From positions 1 to 37,047 of the IMG/VR virus record IMGVR_UViG_3300015202_000028: a stretch of DNA of 37,047 nt; one strand, 5' to 3'. Of the stretch, positions 5,965 through 11,916 are shown in pieces. The stretch comes from a virus. The position numbers and the translations under genes are program-made. The stretch's first letter is position 1. Every line of letters starts with the position of its first letter. The notes beneath the pieces were generated by a model. It saw only the letters and a list, made by a program, of their open reading frames with translations, did no database searches and was not told where the DNA came from.

Positions 5965-6278
5965 TGCAGCAACTTGCTGCATTAATTCCGTGGGTTGAAA
6001 TTACGAAACAGCCTGTTTCGCAAATTCCTTGGGGACATAACATTCTTATCCTGCAAAAGATCTCAAGCCAAAAAGAGCGACTCTGGTATGCTGAAAAGAC
6101 TATCGAAAATGGTTGGAGTCGGAGCCTGTTAACGGTTTGGATTGAAAACAACCTCCACAATCGAGAAGGCAAAGCAATCACTAACTTTAAAGACACGTTG
6201 CCACTGCCCCAGTCGGATCTAGCCCAACAAATAACAAAAGACCCTTATATATTCGACTTTTTGACAATGGATGAATAA
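5964..6278 (+). CDS. DUF1016 (YhcG-like) N-terminal domain, stand-alone and truncated
   Basis: A 104-residue product (GTG start) with the well-known DUF1016 N-terminal signature: QIPWGHNILILQKI, ERLWYAEKTIENGWSRS, LLTVWIE, GKAITNFKDTLPLPQSDLAQ and DPYIFDFLT. Full YhcG proteins are about 300-350 residues and continue into a PD-(D/E)XK nuclease domain. Here the frame ends directly after the N-terminal domain with DFLTMDE, so the nuclease half is missing. An unusual insert after LAALIPW repeats the IPW motif. It may be a remnant captured from a bacterium, or a domain working alone as an inhibitor or DNA-binding unit. Confidence 0.75.
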   Translation: MQQLAALIPWVEITKQPVSQIPWGHNILILQKISSQKERLWYAEKTIENGWSRSLLTVWIENNLHNREGKAITNFKDTLPLPQSDLAQQITKDPYIFDFLTMDE

Positions 6279-6299
6279 AATTAAAGGATTAGAATAATT

Positions 6300-6644
6300 A
6301 TGCATTTTGTAAAAAAAATAAACTATATTGATGCTAATAAGATAAGCTTAACTTTTGACGATAAGAAAACAAAAGTTGTTGATATCGAACCTTATCTTGA
6401 TAAGGGAATTTTTTTGGCTTTAAGAGATCCCGATTATTTTAATCTAGTAAAAGTAAAATACGATACCATTGTATGGCCTAATAAAGCTGATTTTTGCCCG
6501 GATGTATTGTATGAAATTGGAAAAGAAATTCAAGAGAAAGAAACGCCGATAAAATCTTTACCGAAACGCCGTAAACAAAATACCGTTAGAAGTGTTCGAG
6601 TTAAAGCAAATGCAATGACGAAAAACCGCTCAAAGAAAGTTTAA
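6300..6644 (+). CDS. DUF2442-domain protein
   Basis: A 114-residue protein beginning at ATG 6300 after AAAGGATTAG. Residues about 20-75 carry the DUF2442 pattern: VVDIEPYLDKGIFLALRDP, then YDTIVWPNKADFCPDVLYE. The C-terminal 40 residues are strongly basic (LPKRRKQNTVRSVRVKANA) and could bind nucleic acid. In bacteria DUF2442 proteins often pair with DUF4160 in toxin-antitoxin-like pairs; no DUF4160 partner is seen. Together with the DUF1016 piece it looks like bacterial cargo near the insertion element. Confidence 0.75.
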   Translation: MHFVKKINYIDANKISLTFDDKKTKVVDIEPYLDKGIFLALRDPDYFNLVKVKYDTIVWPNKADFCPDVLYEIGKEIQEKETPIKSLPKRRKQNTVRSVRVKANAMTKNRSKKV

Positions 6645-6761
6645 AACTGGCAGCGAAAAGCAACCACATACGCAACATGCAAACCTTGTTTTCAGCCAGG
6701 AAATTTGATCGCCGGAATGAAACTAACAGCAGCAGCATTTTTTAAAACTATTGCATCAACG

Positions 6762-7049
6762 TCAACCGAAAGCTTCTTGATGTTCTCGTACATCAAAAAG
6801 ATAACCTTCTTTTGTGTAGACCCATTCTGTTTTTTCATTTCTCATTTTTCTTAATTTCAGTTTAAGTTCTTCGTTTTCATTTTTTAGAGAAATGTATAAT
6901 TTTTTCATTTCACCCATTTCAGAAAAAAGCTTACGTCTAACCTTTCCCATACTATCACTCATTTCGTCAAGTTGATTTTGCATTGTAAAAAGTTTTAAAT
7001 CTGAACCTGATTCATTGTTAAGATTTAGTTCTAACTGTATTGTGTTCAT
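6762..7049 (-). CDS. Coiled-coil hypothetical protein
   Basis: A 95-residue protein started at ATG 7049, behind GAGGTGG; the longer frame back to 7142 has a hydrophobic, Phe-rich leader without a site and is rejected. From residue 30 to 80 it is a clear coiled coil (MKKLYISLKNENEELKLKLRKM). It ends in a short TEWVYTKEGYLFDVREHQEAF segment. It is transcribed against its neighbours and is flanked by a 117-bp gap on the left and the methyltransferase locus on the right. Function unknown. Confidence 0.55.
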   Translation of the reverse strand: MNTIQLELNLNNESGSDLKLFTMQNQLDEMSDSMGKVRRKLFSEMGEMKKLYISLKNENEELKLKLRKMRNEKTEWVYTKEGYLFDVREHQEAFG

Positions 7050-7173
7050 CGCCACCTCGTTTGGCGCATAGTGTGATTTACTCAATACAAAAAAACAAGT
7101 AAATAAAAAACTATAGATGTGAAAACAGACATCGCATAACATGTAGCACTGAATGTTTTAAAAAGAGGTGGGC

Positions 7174-7905
7174 ATGTGGGTCGGCTTAATGGAATGTCGC
7201 TCTTCTCGGGAATTGGAGGGATCGACCTTGCTCTCAAAGACTGGGTGCGGACATGTATTTATTGCGAATTGGACACATATTGTCAAAGTGTGCTTTTGTC
7301 CAGAATGCAAGATGGAAATCTTGATAGAGCACCAATATGGAATGACATCAAAACCCTTAGAACAGGAGAGCCGGAACTCACCGAGGATGTCGATATCATC
7401 TTCGGCGGGTTCCCTTGACCTTGCCAGGATATCAGTCTTGCAGGACTTGGAAAAGGATTGGCAGGACTCCGAAGCTCGTTATGTTATGACATCTTTAGAA
7501 TCGCTAATGAAATACGACCAAAATTCATCTTCTTGGAAAATGTCCCAGCTATTACATGCAGAGGAGGCATTGAAGTGGTCACAGAAATTACCAAAATGGG
7601 GTATGATTGTAGATGGATTACTATCACAGCTTCTTCCCTGGGCGCGTTACATAAAAGGGAACGATGGTTTCTCCTTGCCAACTCCAAAGGCGAGCGATTC
7701 AAAGAGGAACGACAGCCCATGCGAGAGAAAGAGAGACAACCCGGATCTAACAACGAAATTAAACATGATTCACAATACCAAAGGAAAGAAAGTCCATCCC
7801 CATTTTATAGAGTGGATGATGACGTATCCTTTAGGGTGGACCGAGCTAAAGCCTTGGGAAATGCAGTGGTTCCTCAGCAAGCAAAAAAAGCGTTTAAAAT
7901 CTTAA
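7174..7905 (+). CDS. Overlapping +1-frame protein laid over the methyltransferase gene
   Basis: This 243-codon frame starts at ATG 7174, two bases before the methyltransferase GTG 7176 and using the same GAGGTG site, and stays open to 7905. Its second half carries motifs I associate with a phage protein family often found beside cytosine methyltransferases: NSSSWKMSQ, LPKWGMI, SLPTPKASDSKRND, and HPHFIEWMMTYPLGWTELKP. The same DNA in the other frame encodes unmistakable methyltransferase motifs VI-X, so both frames appear to be meaningful. The first 80 residues show no family features, and the real start may be internal. Function of the family is unknown to me. This is either true dual coding or a conserved shadow. 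Confidence 0.5.
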   Translation: MWVGLMECRSSRELEGSTLLSKTGCGHVFIANWTHIVKVCFCPECKMEILIEHQYGMTSKPLEQESRNSPRMSISSSAGSLDLARISVLQDLEKDWQDSEARYVMTSLESLMKYDQNSSSWKMSQLLHAEEALKWSQKLPKWGMIVDGLLSQLLPWARYIKGNDGFSLPTPKASDSKRNDSPCERKRDNPDLTTKLNMIHNTKGKKVHPHFIEWMMTYPLGWTELKPWEMQWFLSKQKKRLKS

Positions 7906-7919
7906 TGGGAATAATATGA
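7176..7919 (+). pseudogene. C5-cytosine DNA methyltransferase with an in-frame TGA before the catalytic motif
   Basis: The frame begins at GTG 7176 behind GAGGTG. Motif I is SLFSGIGGIDLAL, motif IV reads GGFP-stop-PCQDIS, motif VI is FLENVPAI, motif VIII is HKRERWFLLA and motif X is KALGNAVVPQQA. The stop at 7416-7418 falls immediately before the catalytic Pro-Cys. Normal enzymes have GGFPCQDIS; here CCTTGACCTTGC replaces CCTTGC, which is a 6-bp duplication or insertion that brings the TGA. All motifs on both sides are otherwise intact, so the damage is recent, or the stop is read through, or the assembly has an error. The enzyme would methylate cytosine at C5 to evade restriction. It overlaps the ParB-like gene by 4 bp. 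Confidence 0.8.
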
Positions 7920-8380
7920 TTCAATGGCATCTAGAAGTTCATCCAATAAATACTTTGAAAAGTCACCCGAAAAATCCTAGACAGATTAGCAAAGAACAGT
8001 TCCAGCACTTGAGCGATTTGATTGCTAAGTTTGGATTTATCGACCGGCCGATAATTAATTGCGACAAAACAATCATCTGTGGACACCAACGTATTCGCGT
8101 TCTAAAGAAAATGAAGGCTAAAACGGTTGAGTGCTGGGTTCCTGATGAGCAGTTATCCGATGAAGATGTTGAAGAGCTTTTGATCCGGCATAATTTGAAT
8201 CAGGGAAATTGGAGTTACGATATTTTAGGAAATTTGTTTGAACCATTAGATTTATTGAAATATGGTTTTACAGAAGATCAGTTGCTAGGTTCATATAAAG
8301 AAGATCAAGAGGAATCCAAAGAAGAAAACAGCAGCAGCAAAAAAAAGAAAGAATGCCCATCTTGTGGGTTTGAGTTTTGA
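7916..8380 (+). CDS. ParB/sulfiredoxin-fold N-terminal-domain protein
   Basis: A 154-residue protein. The ParB-type signature is clear: SHPKNPRQISKEQFQHLSDL, FGFIDRPIINCDKTIICGHQRI, then a helical stretch ELLIRHNLNQGNWSYDILG. The tail is a Ser/Lys linker and a CPSCGFEF zinc-ribbon half. Phage proteins with this domain commonly sit beside DNA methyltransferases just ahead of the terminase genes, as here. The GHQR segment is the nucleotide-binding box of the fold. It starts with ATG 7916 inside the methyltransferase stop (ATGA). A role in DNA modification, nicking or packaging is likely but not shown; it lacks the full ParB DNA-binding and dimer domains needed for partition. Confidence 0.8.
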   Translation: MIQWHLEVHPINTLKSHPKNPRQISKEQFQHLSDLIAKFGFIDRPIINCDKTIICGHQRIRVLKKMKAKTVECWVPDEQLSDEDVEELLIRHNLNQGNWSYDILGNLFEPLDLLKYGFTEDQLLGSYKEDQEESKEENSSSKKKKECPSCGFEF

Positions 8381-8401
8381 AAATTGACCTTTAATTTGAT
8401 T

Positions 8402-8493
8402 ATACCCTTTTTTTTGTTTCTTACCAAAAGAGGTTGGAGCAATCGGGAATCGCCTTTATCGGCGAAACCTGTTTTACTGTCACAATAGGGTAT
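8402..8493 (+). ncRNA. Candidate structured RNA element in the 8381-8613 gap
   Basis: Three nested pairings can be drawn: ATACCC (8402-8407) with GGGTAT (8488-8493), AGGTT (8431-8435) with AACCT (8466-8470), and TCGCC (8450-8454) with GGCGA (8461-8465), the last two stacking directly on the 3' side. A run of eight or more T lies just inside the outer stem. It is not a tRNA: no TTC loop and no acceptor stem. It could be a terminator region, a leader or a small RNA. No other coding frame is seen in this gap except the promoter at its right end. Confidence 0.3.
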
Positions 8494-8554
8494 TCCCTAA
8501 CAAACATAAAATTAATTTTTTAATTATGTAATTCTATAATTCTTTTTTGCTTTA

Positions 8555-8583
8555 TTGACATAATGTAACTGGATGTGTATGAT
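8555..8583 (+). promoter_or_regulatory. Near-consensus sigma70 promoter
   Basis: TTGACA (8555-8560), 17-bp spacer, TATGAT (8578-8583): the best promoter in the window. Transcription would start near 8590, leaving a short leader to ATG 8614. It serves the three-gene set of a 59-residue protein, a membrane-anchored protein and the serine recombinase, suggesting expression independent of phage late control, for instance in a carried prophage. Confidence 0.75.
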
Positions 8584-8613
8584 TAAATTCACACAAACAC
8601 TAGGTATTTAAAA

Positions 8614-8793
8614 ATGCAACAACAACAACATGTAACGGTTAGTAAATTTTTATCTTCTTTGGATACCGATATTCCAATGATTGAACATTTTCGAAATGTC
8701 ATGAGAGATGCTATGAATTATAAATGGAGTTCATCCATTGTTGTTTCGATCATGATTGGAGTTGAAGATGCATATAAAAAAAAGGAAAATTAA
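8614..8793 (+). CDS. Small hypothetical protein, Gln-rich start
   Basis: A 59-residue frame directly after a near-consensus promoter, opening with MQQQQHVTVSKFLSSLDTD. AGGT lies about 8 nt upstream of the ATG. The middle (IEHFRNVMRDAMNYKWSS) looks helical and amphipathic, and the end is basic. Two bases separate its stop from the next start. No family recognised; the promoter and tight spacing support it as a gene. Confidence 0.55.
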   Translation: MQQQQHVTVSKFLSSLDTDIPMIEHFRNVMRDAMNYKWSSSIVVSIMIGVEDAYKKKEN

Positions 8794-8795
8794 AA

Positions 8796-9038
8796 ATGGA
8801 TATAGGAATTGTAATAACAGCGGCAGGAACAATAGTTGCTGTCGTCGGTTCAAACATAGCTTTAATTTCTTGGCTAAGAGCTGACATGAAATCTTTTGAA
8901 ACAAAGGTTGACGGTTGGAAAGAAGAAATTCAAAAAGAATCAAAGGATTTTCACGGAAGACTTGAAAGACAGGATGCTGAATTTAAATCGCATATCATGC
9001 ATTTCTACGAAGAAAGGTCAAAAAATGACCAAAGGTAA
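8796..9038 (+). CDS. Membrane-anchored coiled-coil protein of the FHGRL family
   Basis: An 80-residue protein. Residues 5-27 form one hydrophobic segment (VITAAGTIVAVVGSNIALIS), followed by a charged coiled coil ending in KDFHGRLERQDAEFK. The same KxFHGRL motif recurs in the two minus-strand proteins at 28352-28543 and 28540-28761, so the phage carries three related copies. The topology (one helix in the membrane, rod in the cytoplasm) is compatible with a holin-like, antiholin or superinfection-exclusion role, but none is proven. It overlaps the recombinase start by 14 bp and shares its promoter. Confidence 0.65.
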   Translation: MDIGIVITAAGTIVAVVGSNIALISWLRADMKSFETKVDGWKEEIQKESKDFHGRLERQDAEFKSHIMHFYEERSKNDQR

Positions 9039-9600
9039 AAAAATAGGTTACATAAGGGTAAGCACAGTTGATCAAAACCCAGATCGGCAATTAGTAGATA
9101 TAATATTAGATAAAAAATTTATTGAATATTCTTCTGGTAAAAACATAAAAAGACCGCAATTAGAATTATTGATAGATTACGTACGAGAGGATGACGAACT
9201 TTTTGTTCATTCAATTGATAGGATGGCTAGAAATGTTAAAGATCTTCTTTATTTGGTTGACCTTTTCGTTAGCAAAAATGTAACGGTGCATTTCGTAAAA
9301 CAAAACTTAACATTTAATGGAAATGATTCTGCGGTATTTAAATTTCAATTGTCAATTTTAGGTGCAGTATCTGAACTTGAAAGAGAAATAATTTTGGACA
9401 ACCAAAGAGAAGGGATAGCAGAAGCCAAGAAACGAGGAAAATATAAAGGAAGAAAAAGTCAATTTACAGAAGATATGAAACGAAAGATTATATCAGCACT
9501 TGAGACTCGTGACTCAAAAACTAAAATAGCTGAAGACTTAGGCATATGTAGATTTACATTATATAAATATTTAGAAAAAATACAGACACAAACCAATTAA
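9025..9600 (+). CDS. Serine recombinase (resolvase/invertase family)
   Basis: A 191-residue protein from ATG 9025, with AGAAAGG 7 nt upstream; the longer frame from 8896 is out-of-frame shadow of the preceding gene. GKKIGYIRVSTVDQNPDRQL holds the catalytic Ser13, the arginines of the active site follow (DRMARNVKDLL), then LSILGAVSELEREIILDNQREGI forms the long E-helix, and residues about 145-190 are a Hin-type helix-turn-helix. Size matches resolvases and invertases, not large serine integrases. It may resolve multimers of a circular prophage or invert a segment; no paired inverted crossover sites were recognised. It is the only recombinase besides the IS transposase. Confidence 0.9.
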   Translation: MTKGKKIGYIRVSTVDQNPDRQLVDIILDKKFIEYSSGKNIKRPQLELLIDYVREDDELFVHSIDRMARNVKDLLYLVDLFVSKNVTVHFVKQNLTFNGNDSAVFKFQLSILGAVSELEREIILDNQREGIAEAKKRGKYKGRKSQFTEDMKRKIISALETRDSKTKIAEDLGICRFTLYKYLEKIQTQTN

Positions 9601-9736
9601 AAATGAACTTCATCTAACGGCCATAGGTGAGTAAATGATTAATATTTAATATAAATAGACTAGACTATAAGTATAATTTTCTTGAAACATGTGTACCATT
9701 CGAGTATATATTAAAATAAAATATGTGAATATACCT

Positions 9737-10135
9737 ATGGCAAGACCGCTAAAAGCAATCAATTGGGATTTAGTAGAATTATATGCTAAATCAGGATGTA
9801 CACAAAAAGAAATCGCAGATAGTTTACATATCCACAGAGAAACATTAGCTGATAGAGTAAAAGAAAAATACGGAATGGATTACTCGACCTTCTCGACTTA
9901 TTTTTATAGTGAGGGAGATATTTTATTAAAAGCACAGCAATTTCAGAAAGCTATGAAGGGTTATTGGCAAGCTTTGATGTGGTTAGGTAAAGTAAGATTA
10001 GGACAAAAAGAACCCGAAAGCGTCATGAATTTAGCAGCTAATCAGACTCAATTAGATCAATCGCATCGCATCATGGAATTAGAACATCAACTTTCAGAGT
10101 TAAAAGCTAATGCCAACCAGCCCAAAACAGAATAA
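9737..10135 (+). CDS. terS: Small terminase subunit (TerS)
   Basis: A 132-residue protein. I place the start at ATG 9737 (MARPLKAINWDLVELYAKSG) because it matches small terminase N-termini; the frame is open back to 9689 but that leader is not conserved in type, and neither start has a good ribosome site. Residues 5-45 are the DNA-binding helix-turn-helix (GCTQKEIADSLHIHRETLADRV). The centre has KAQQFQKAMKGYWQALMWLGKVRLGQKEPE, the usual oligomerisation core, and the tail is a short coiled coil. It recognises the packaging site and feeds DNA to TerL, whose gene overlaps it by 26 bp. A TATAAT lies at 9672-9677 without a good -35 box. Confidence 0.8.
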   Translation: MARPLKAINWDLVELYAKSGCTQKEIADSLHIHRETLADRVKEKYGMDYSTFSTYFYSEGDILLKAQQFQKAMKGYWQALMWLGKVRLGQKEPESVMNLAANQTQLDQSHRIMELEHQLSELKANANQPKTE

Positions 10136-11819
10136 ATCATTTTGTGAAGCTACTCATAGATTCAATATCTGGGTGGGAGCCGTATCATCTGGAAAGACAT
10201 ATTCAAGCATCGAAAGACTTATCTACGATCTAAAGAATGGCCCTCGCAATGAAGATGGTGGTGGCGATGCTATGATTATTGGCGTTAACCGTACATCAAT
10301 ACAACGTAATTTGCTCACACACTTATACAGAAGGCTAGGTTTCCCATGTCCGACAGAGAAAGCCCAAATGTCCCGTTTGTATGGTCGCGATGTGTGGTTT
10401 GTGGGTGCCCCCGATGTCTCGGCCGTCTCGACGATCCAAGGGTCGACTCTCGCTCTTGCTTATGTGGACGAAGCTACAAATCTACCAGAACCATTTTGGA
10501 AGATGCTGGAATCTCGTTTGAGAGTCCCTGGAGCAAAACTATTAGCGACCTGCAACCCTGAAGGTCCAGCCCATTGGCTTAAGAAAGACTATATTGATAA
10601 ACCGGGCTTAGACCTTGCTTGCTGGAACTTCAATCTTGAAGATAACCCCATACTTGATGATAAGTATAAACAGCAGCTGAAAGCCTCGTATACAGGTATG
10701 TGGTACAACAGATATATATTAGGAGAATGGGCACTTGCTCATGGGGCTATTTATGATAACTATGACAAAGACAACGAATATGAAAATCCATTCCCTGCCC
10801 CTAACTATTATGTCGTTGGTGTCGATTATGGGACTACCAATGCAACAGCTGCGGTACTTTGTGCCGTTACACCCAATAAGTGGCCACAGATCAGAGTCGA
10901 AGCGGAATATTACTATGATTCAACTAAGAAAGGACGTAGCAAAACCGATCAAGAACTTGTTAGAGATATCAAAGATTTTATTGGTTATAAGAACGTATCT
11001 GCTATTTATGTGGACCCTGCAGCCGCGTCCTTCAAAATTGCTCTTAGACAATCTGAACTCCCGGTATTGGATGCAAATAACGATGTTTTACTTGGAATTA
11101 AAATATGCTCAAAGTTTATTGGAGGGAAAAATATAGTCATTCAAAAAGGATGCACTGTCTTAAGAGAACACTTACAATCATATTCTTGGGATTCTAAGGC
11201 AGCCGATCGAGGCGAAGATAAGCCAGTGAAGAAGAACGATCATATCTGTGTCACAGGTGATACAAAAGTTATGCTTGGTTGTGGAAATGTTGAAATAAAA
11301 CATCTTGTCGGTGATCTTAAAGGTTTAGTAGTAGCCTATAAACATGAATATGGATTTCTGCTTGCTCCTTTATTTCTAGGAAAAAAAACTGGAGAGAATA
11401 AAAAGATTCTTAAACTTACTCTTGAAAATGGTAAAACCTTGAAAGCAACACCCGATCATAAAGTAATGACAAAACGCGGATTCATTGAGATACAATTTCT
11501 ACTGACTAGCGATGAGGTTTTGTGTTATGAAAAACAAGGTGTTGTAGCAGGTCATGCGGGTGTATACTCCGCAGTCAAAAGCATTGAAGAATGCGAACCT
11601 GAAGATGTTTACTGTATTTCTGTTCCTTCAACCGGAAACTTTGTTGCTAATGGAATGGTGATAGCGAATTGCGACGCATTAAGATATGCCATTGTTTCAG
11701 CCTTTCCCCGAGGAGAATTCAGTCATCCCGATGAAAATATTTCTTATGATCAATTACGAAAACAAGTTTTTGGATCAAATGATATGTACGATCAATTTAA
11801 TTCAAGTTTAGGACTATGA
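10110..11819 (+). CDS. terL: Large terminase subunit (TerL) interrupted by a mini-intein
   Basis: The 569-residue precursor holds a 428-residue terminase and a 141-residue intein. The ATPase half has Walker A GAVSSGKT (23-30) and Walker B ALAYVDEATN; the RNase H-like nuclease has Asp239 (VGVDYGTT), Asp302 (YVDPAA) and Asp522 (CDALRY). Residues 380-520 are the intein, cutting the usual DHxxDALRY nuclease motif between Ile379 and Cys521. Without splicing the nuclease site cannot form, so packaging should depend on it. After splicing the motif reads DHICDALRYA. TerL drives DNA into the procapsid and cuts it. It overlaps terS by 26 bp. Confidence 0.92.
   Translation: MPTSPKQNKSFCEATHRFNIWVGAVSSGKTYSSIERLIYDLKNGPRNEDGGGDAMIIGVNRTSIQRNLLTHLYRRLGFPCPTEKAQMSRLYGRDVWFVGAPDVSAVSTIQGSTLALAYVDEATNLPEPFWKMLESRLRVPGAKLLATCNPEGPAHWLKKDYIDKPGLDLACWNFNLEDNPILDDKYKQQLKASYTGMWYNRYILGEWALAHGAIYDNYDKDNEYENPFPAPNYYVVGVDYGTTNATAAVLCAVTPNKWPQIRVEAEYYYDSTKKGRSKTDQELVRDIKDFIGYKNVSAIYVDPAAASFKIALRQSELPVLDANNDVLLGIKICSKFIGGKNIVIQKGCTVLREHLQSYSWDSKAADRGEDKPVKKNDHICVTGDTKVMLGCGNVEIKHLVGDLKGLVVAYKHEYGFLLAPLFLGKKTGENKKILKLTLENGKTLKATPDHKVMTKRGFIEIQFLLTSDEVLCYEKQGVVAGHAGVYSAVKSIEECEPEDVYCISVPSTGNFVANGMVIANCDALRYAIVSAFPRGEFSHPDENISYDQLRKQVFGSNDMYDQFNSSLGL
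11247..11669 (+). other. Mini-intein (141 residues) inside TerL
   Basis: Splicing block A is CVTGDTKVML with Cys1; block B is GKTLKATPDHKVMT with the conserved Thr and His; block F is VYCISVPSTGNFVANG; block G is MVIAN followed by extein Cys+1. Between B and F there is no LAGLIDADG or HNH domain, and the length of 141 residues equals minimal inteins. The penultimate residue is Ala instead of the usual His, a variation seen in some active inteins. The insertion point is the catalytic third-aspartate motif of the nuclease, a typical highly conserved intein site. Confidence 0.92.
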
Positions 11820-11878
11820 TAAATTTCTTTCATTATCAAATGAAAATAAAGAAAAAACTATAGAATAATAGATCCAAA

Positions 11879-11908
11879 TGTGGTAGTTTAAATTTTAAAT
11901 TTACCACA
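11879..11908 (+). promoter_or_regulatory. Hairpin directly ahead of the portal gene
   Basis: TGTGGTA (11879-11885) pairs with TACCACA (11902-11908); the AT loop can extend the pairing. It ends 8 nt before ATG 11917 and the only purine-rich site lies between, so it may affect portal translation or mark an RNA processing site between terminase and portal. Confidence 0.4.
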
Positions 11909-11916
11909 GAGATTAC

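Noticed and set aside
7416-7418. TGA recoded as tryptophan in this phage
   Set aside because: Several genes end in TGA at sensible places (2-to-4-bp overlaps at 7919 and 27843, and the end of terL), so TGA works as a stop.
8402-8493. tRNA gene
   Set aside because: No acceptor stem, T-loop or anticodon arm; only three nested short stems.
10735-11136. 133-codon frame inside terL
   Set aside because: Shadow of the terminase nuclease domain without any motif.
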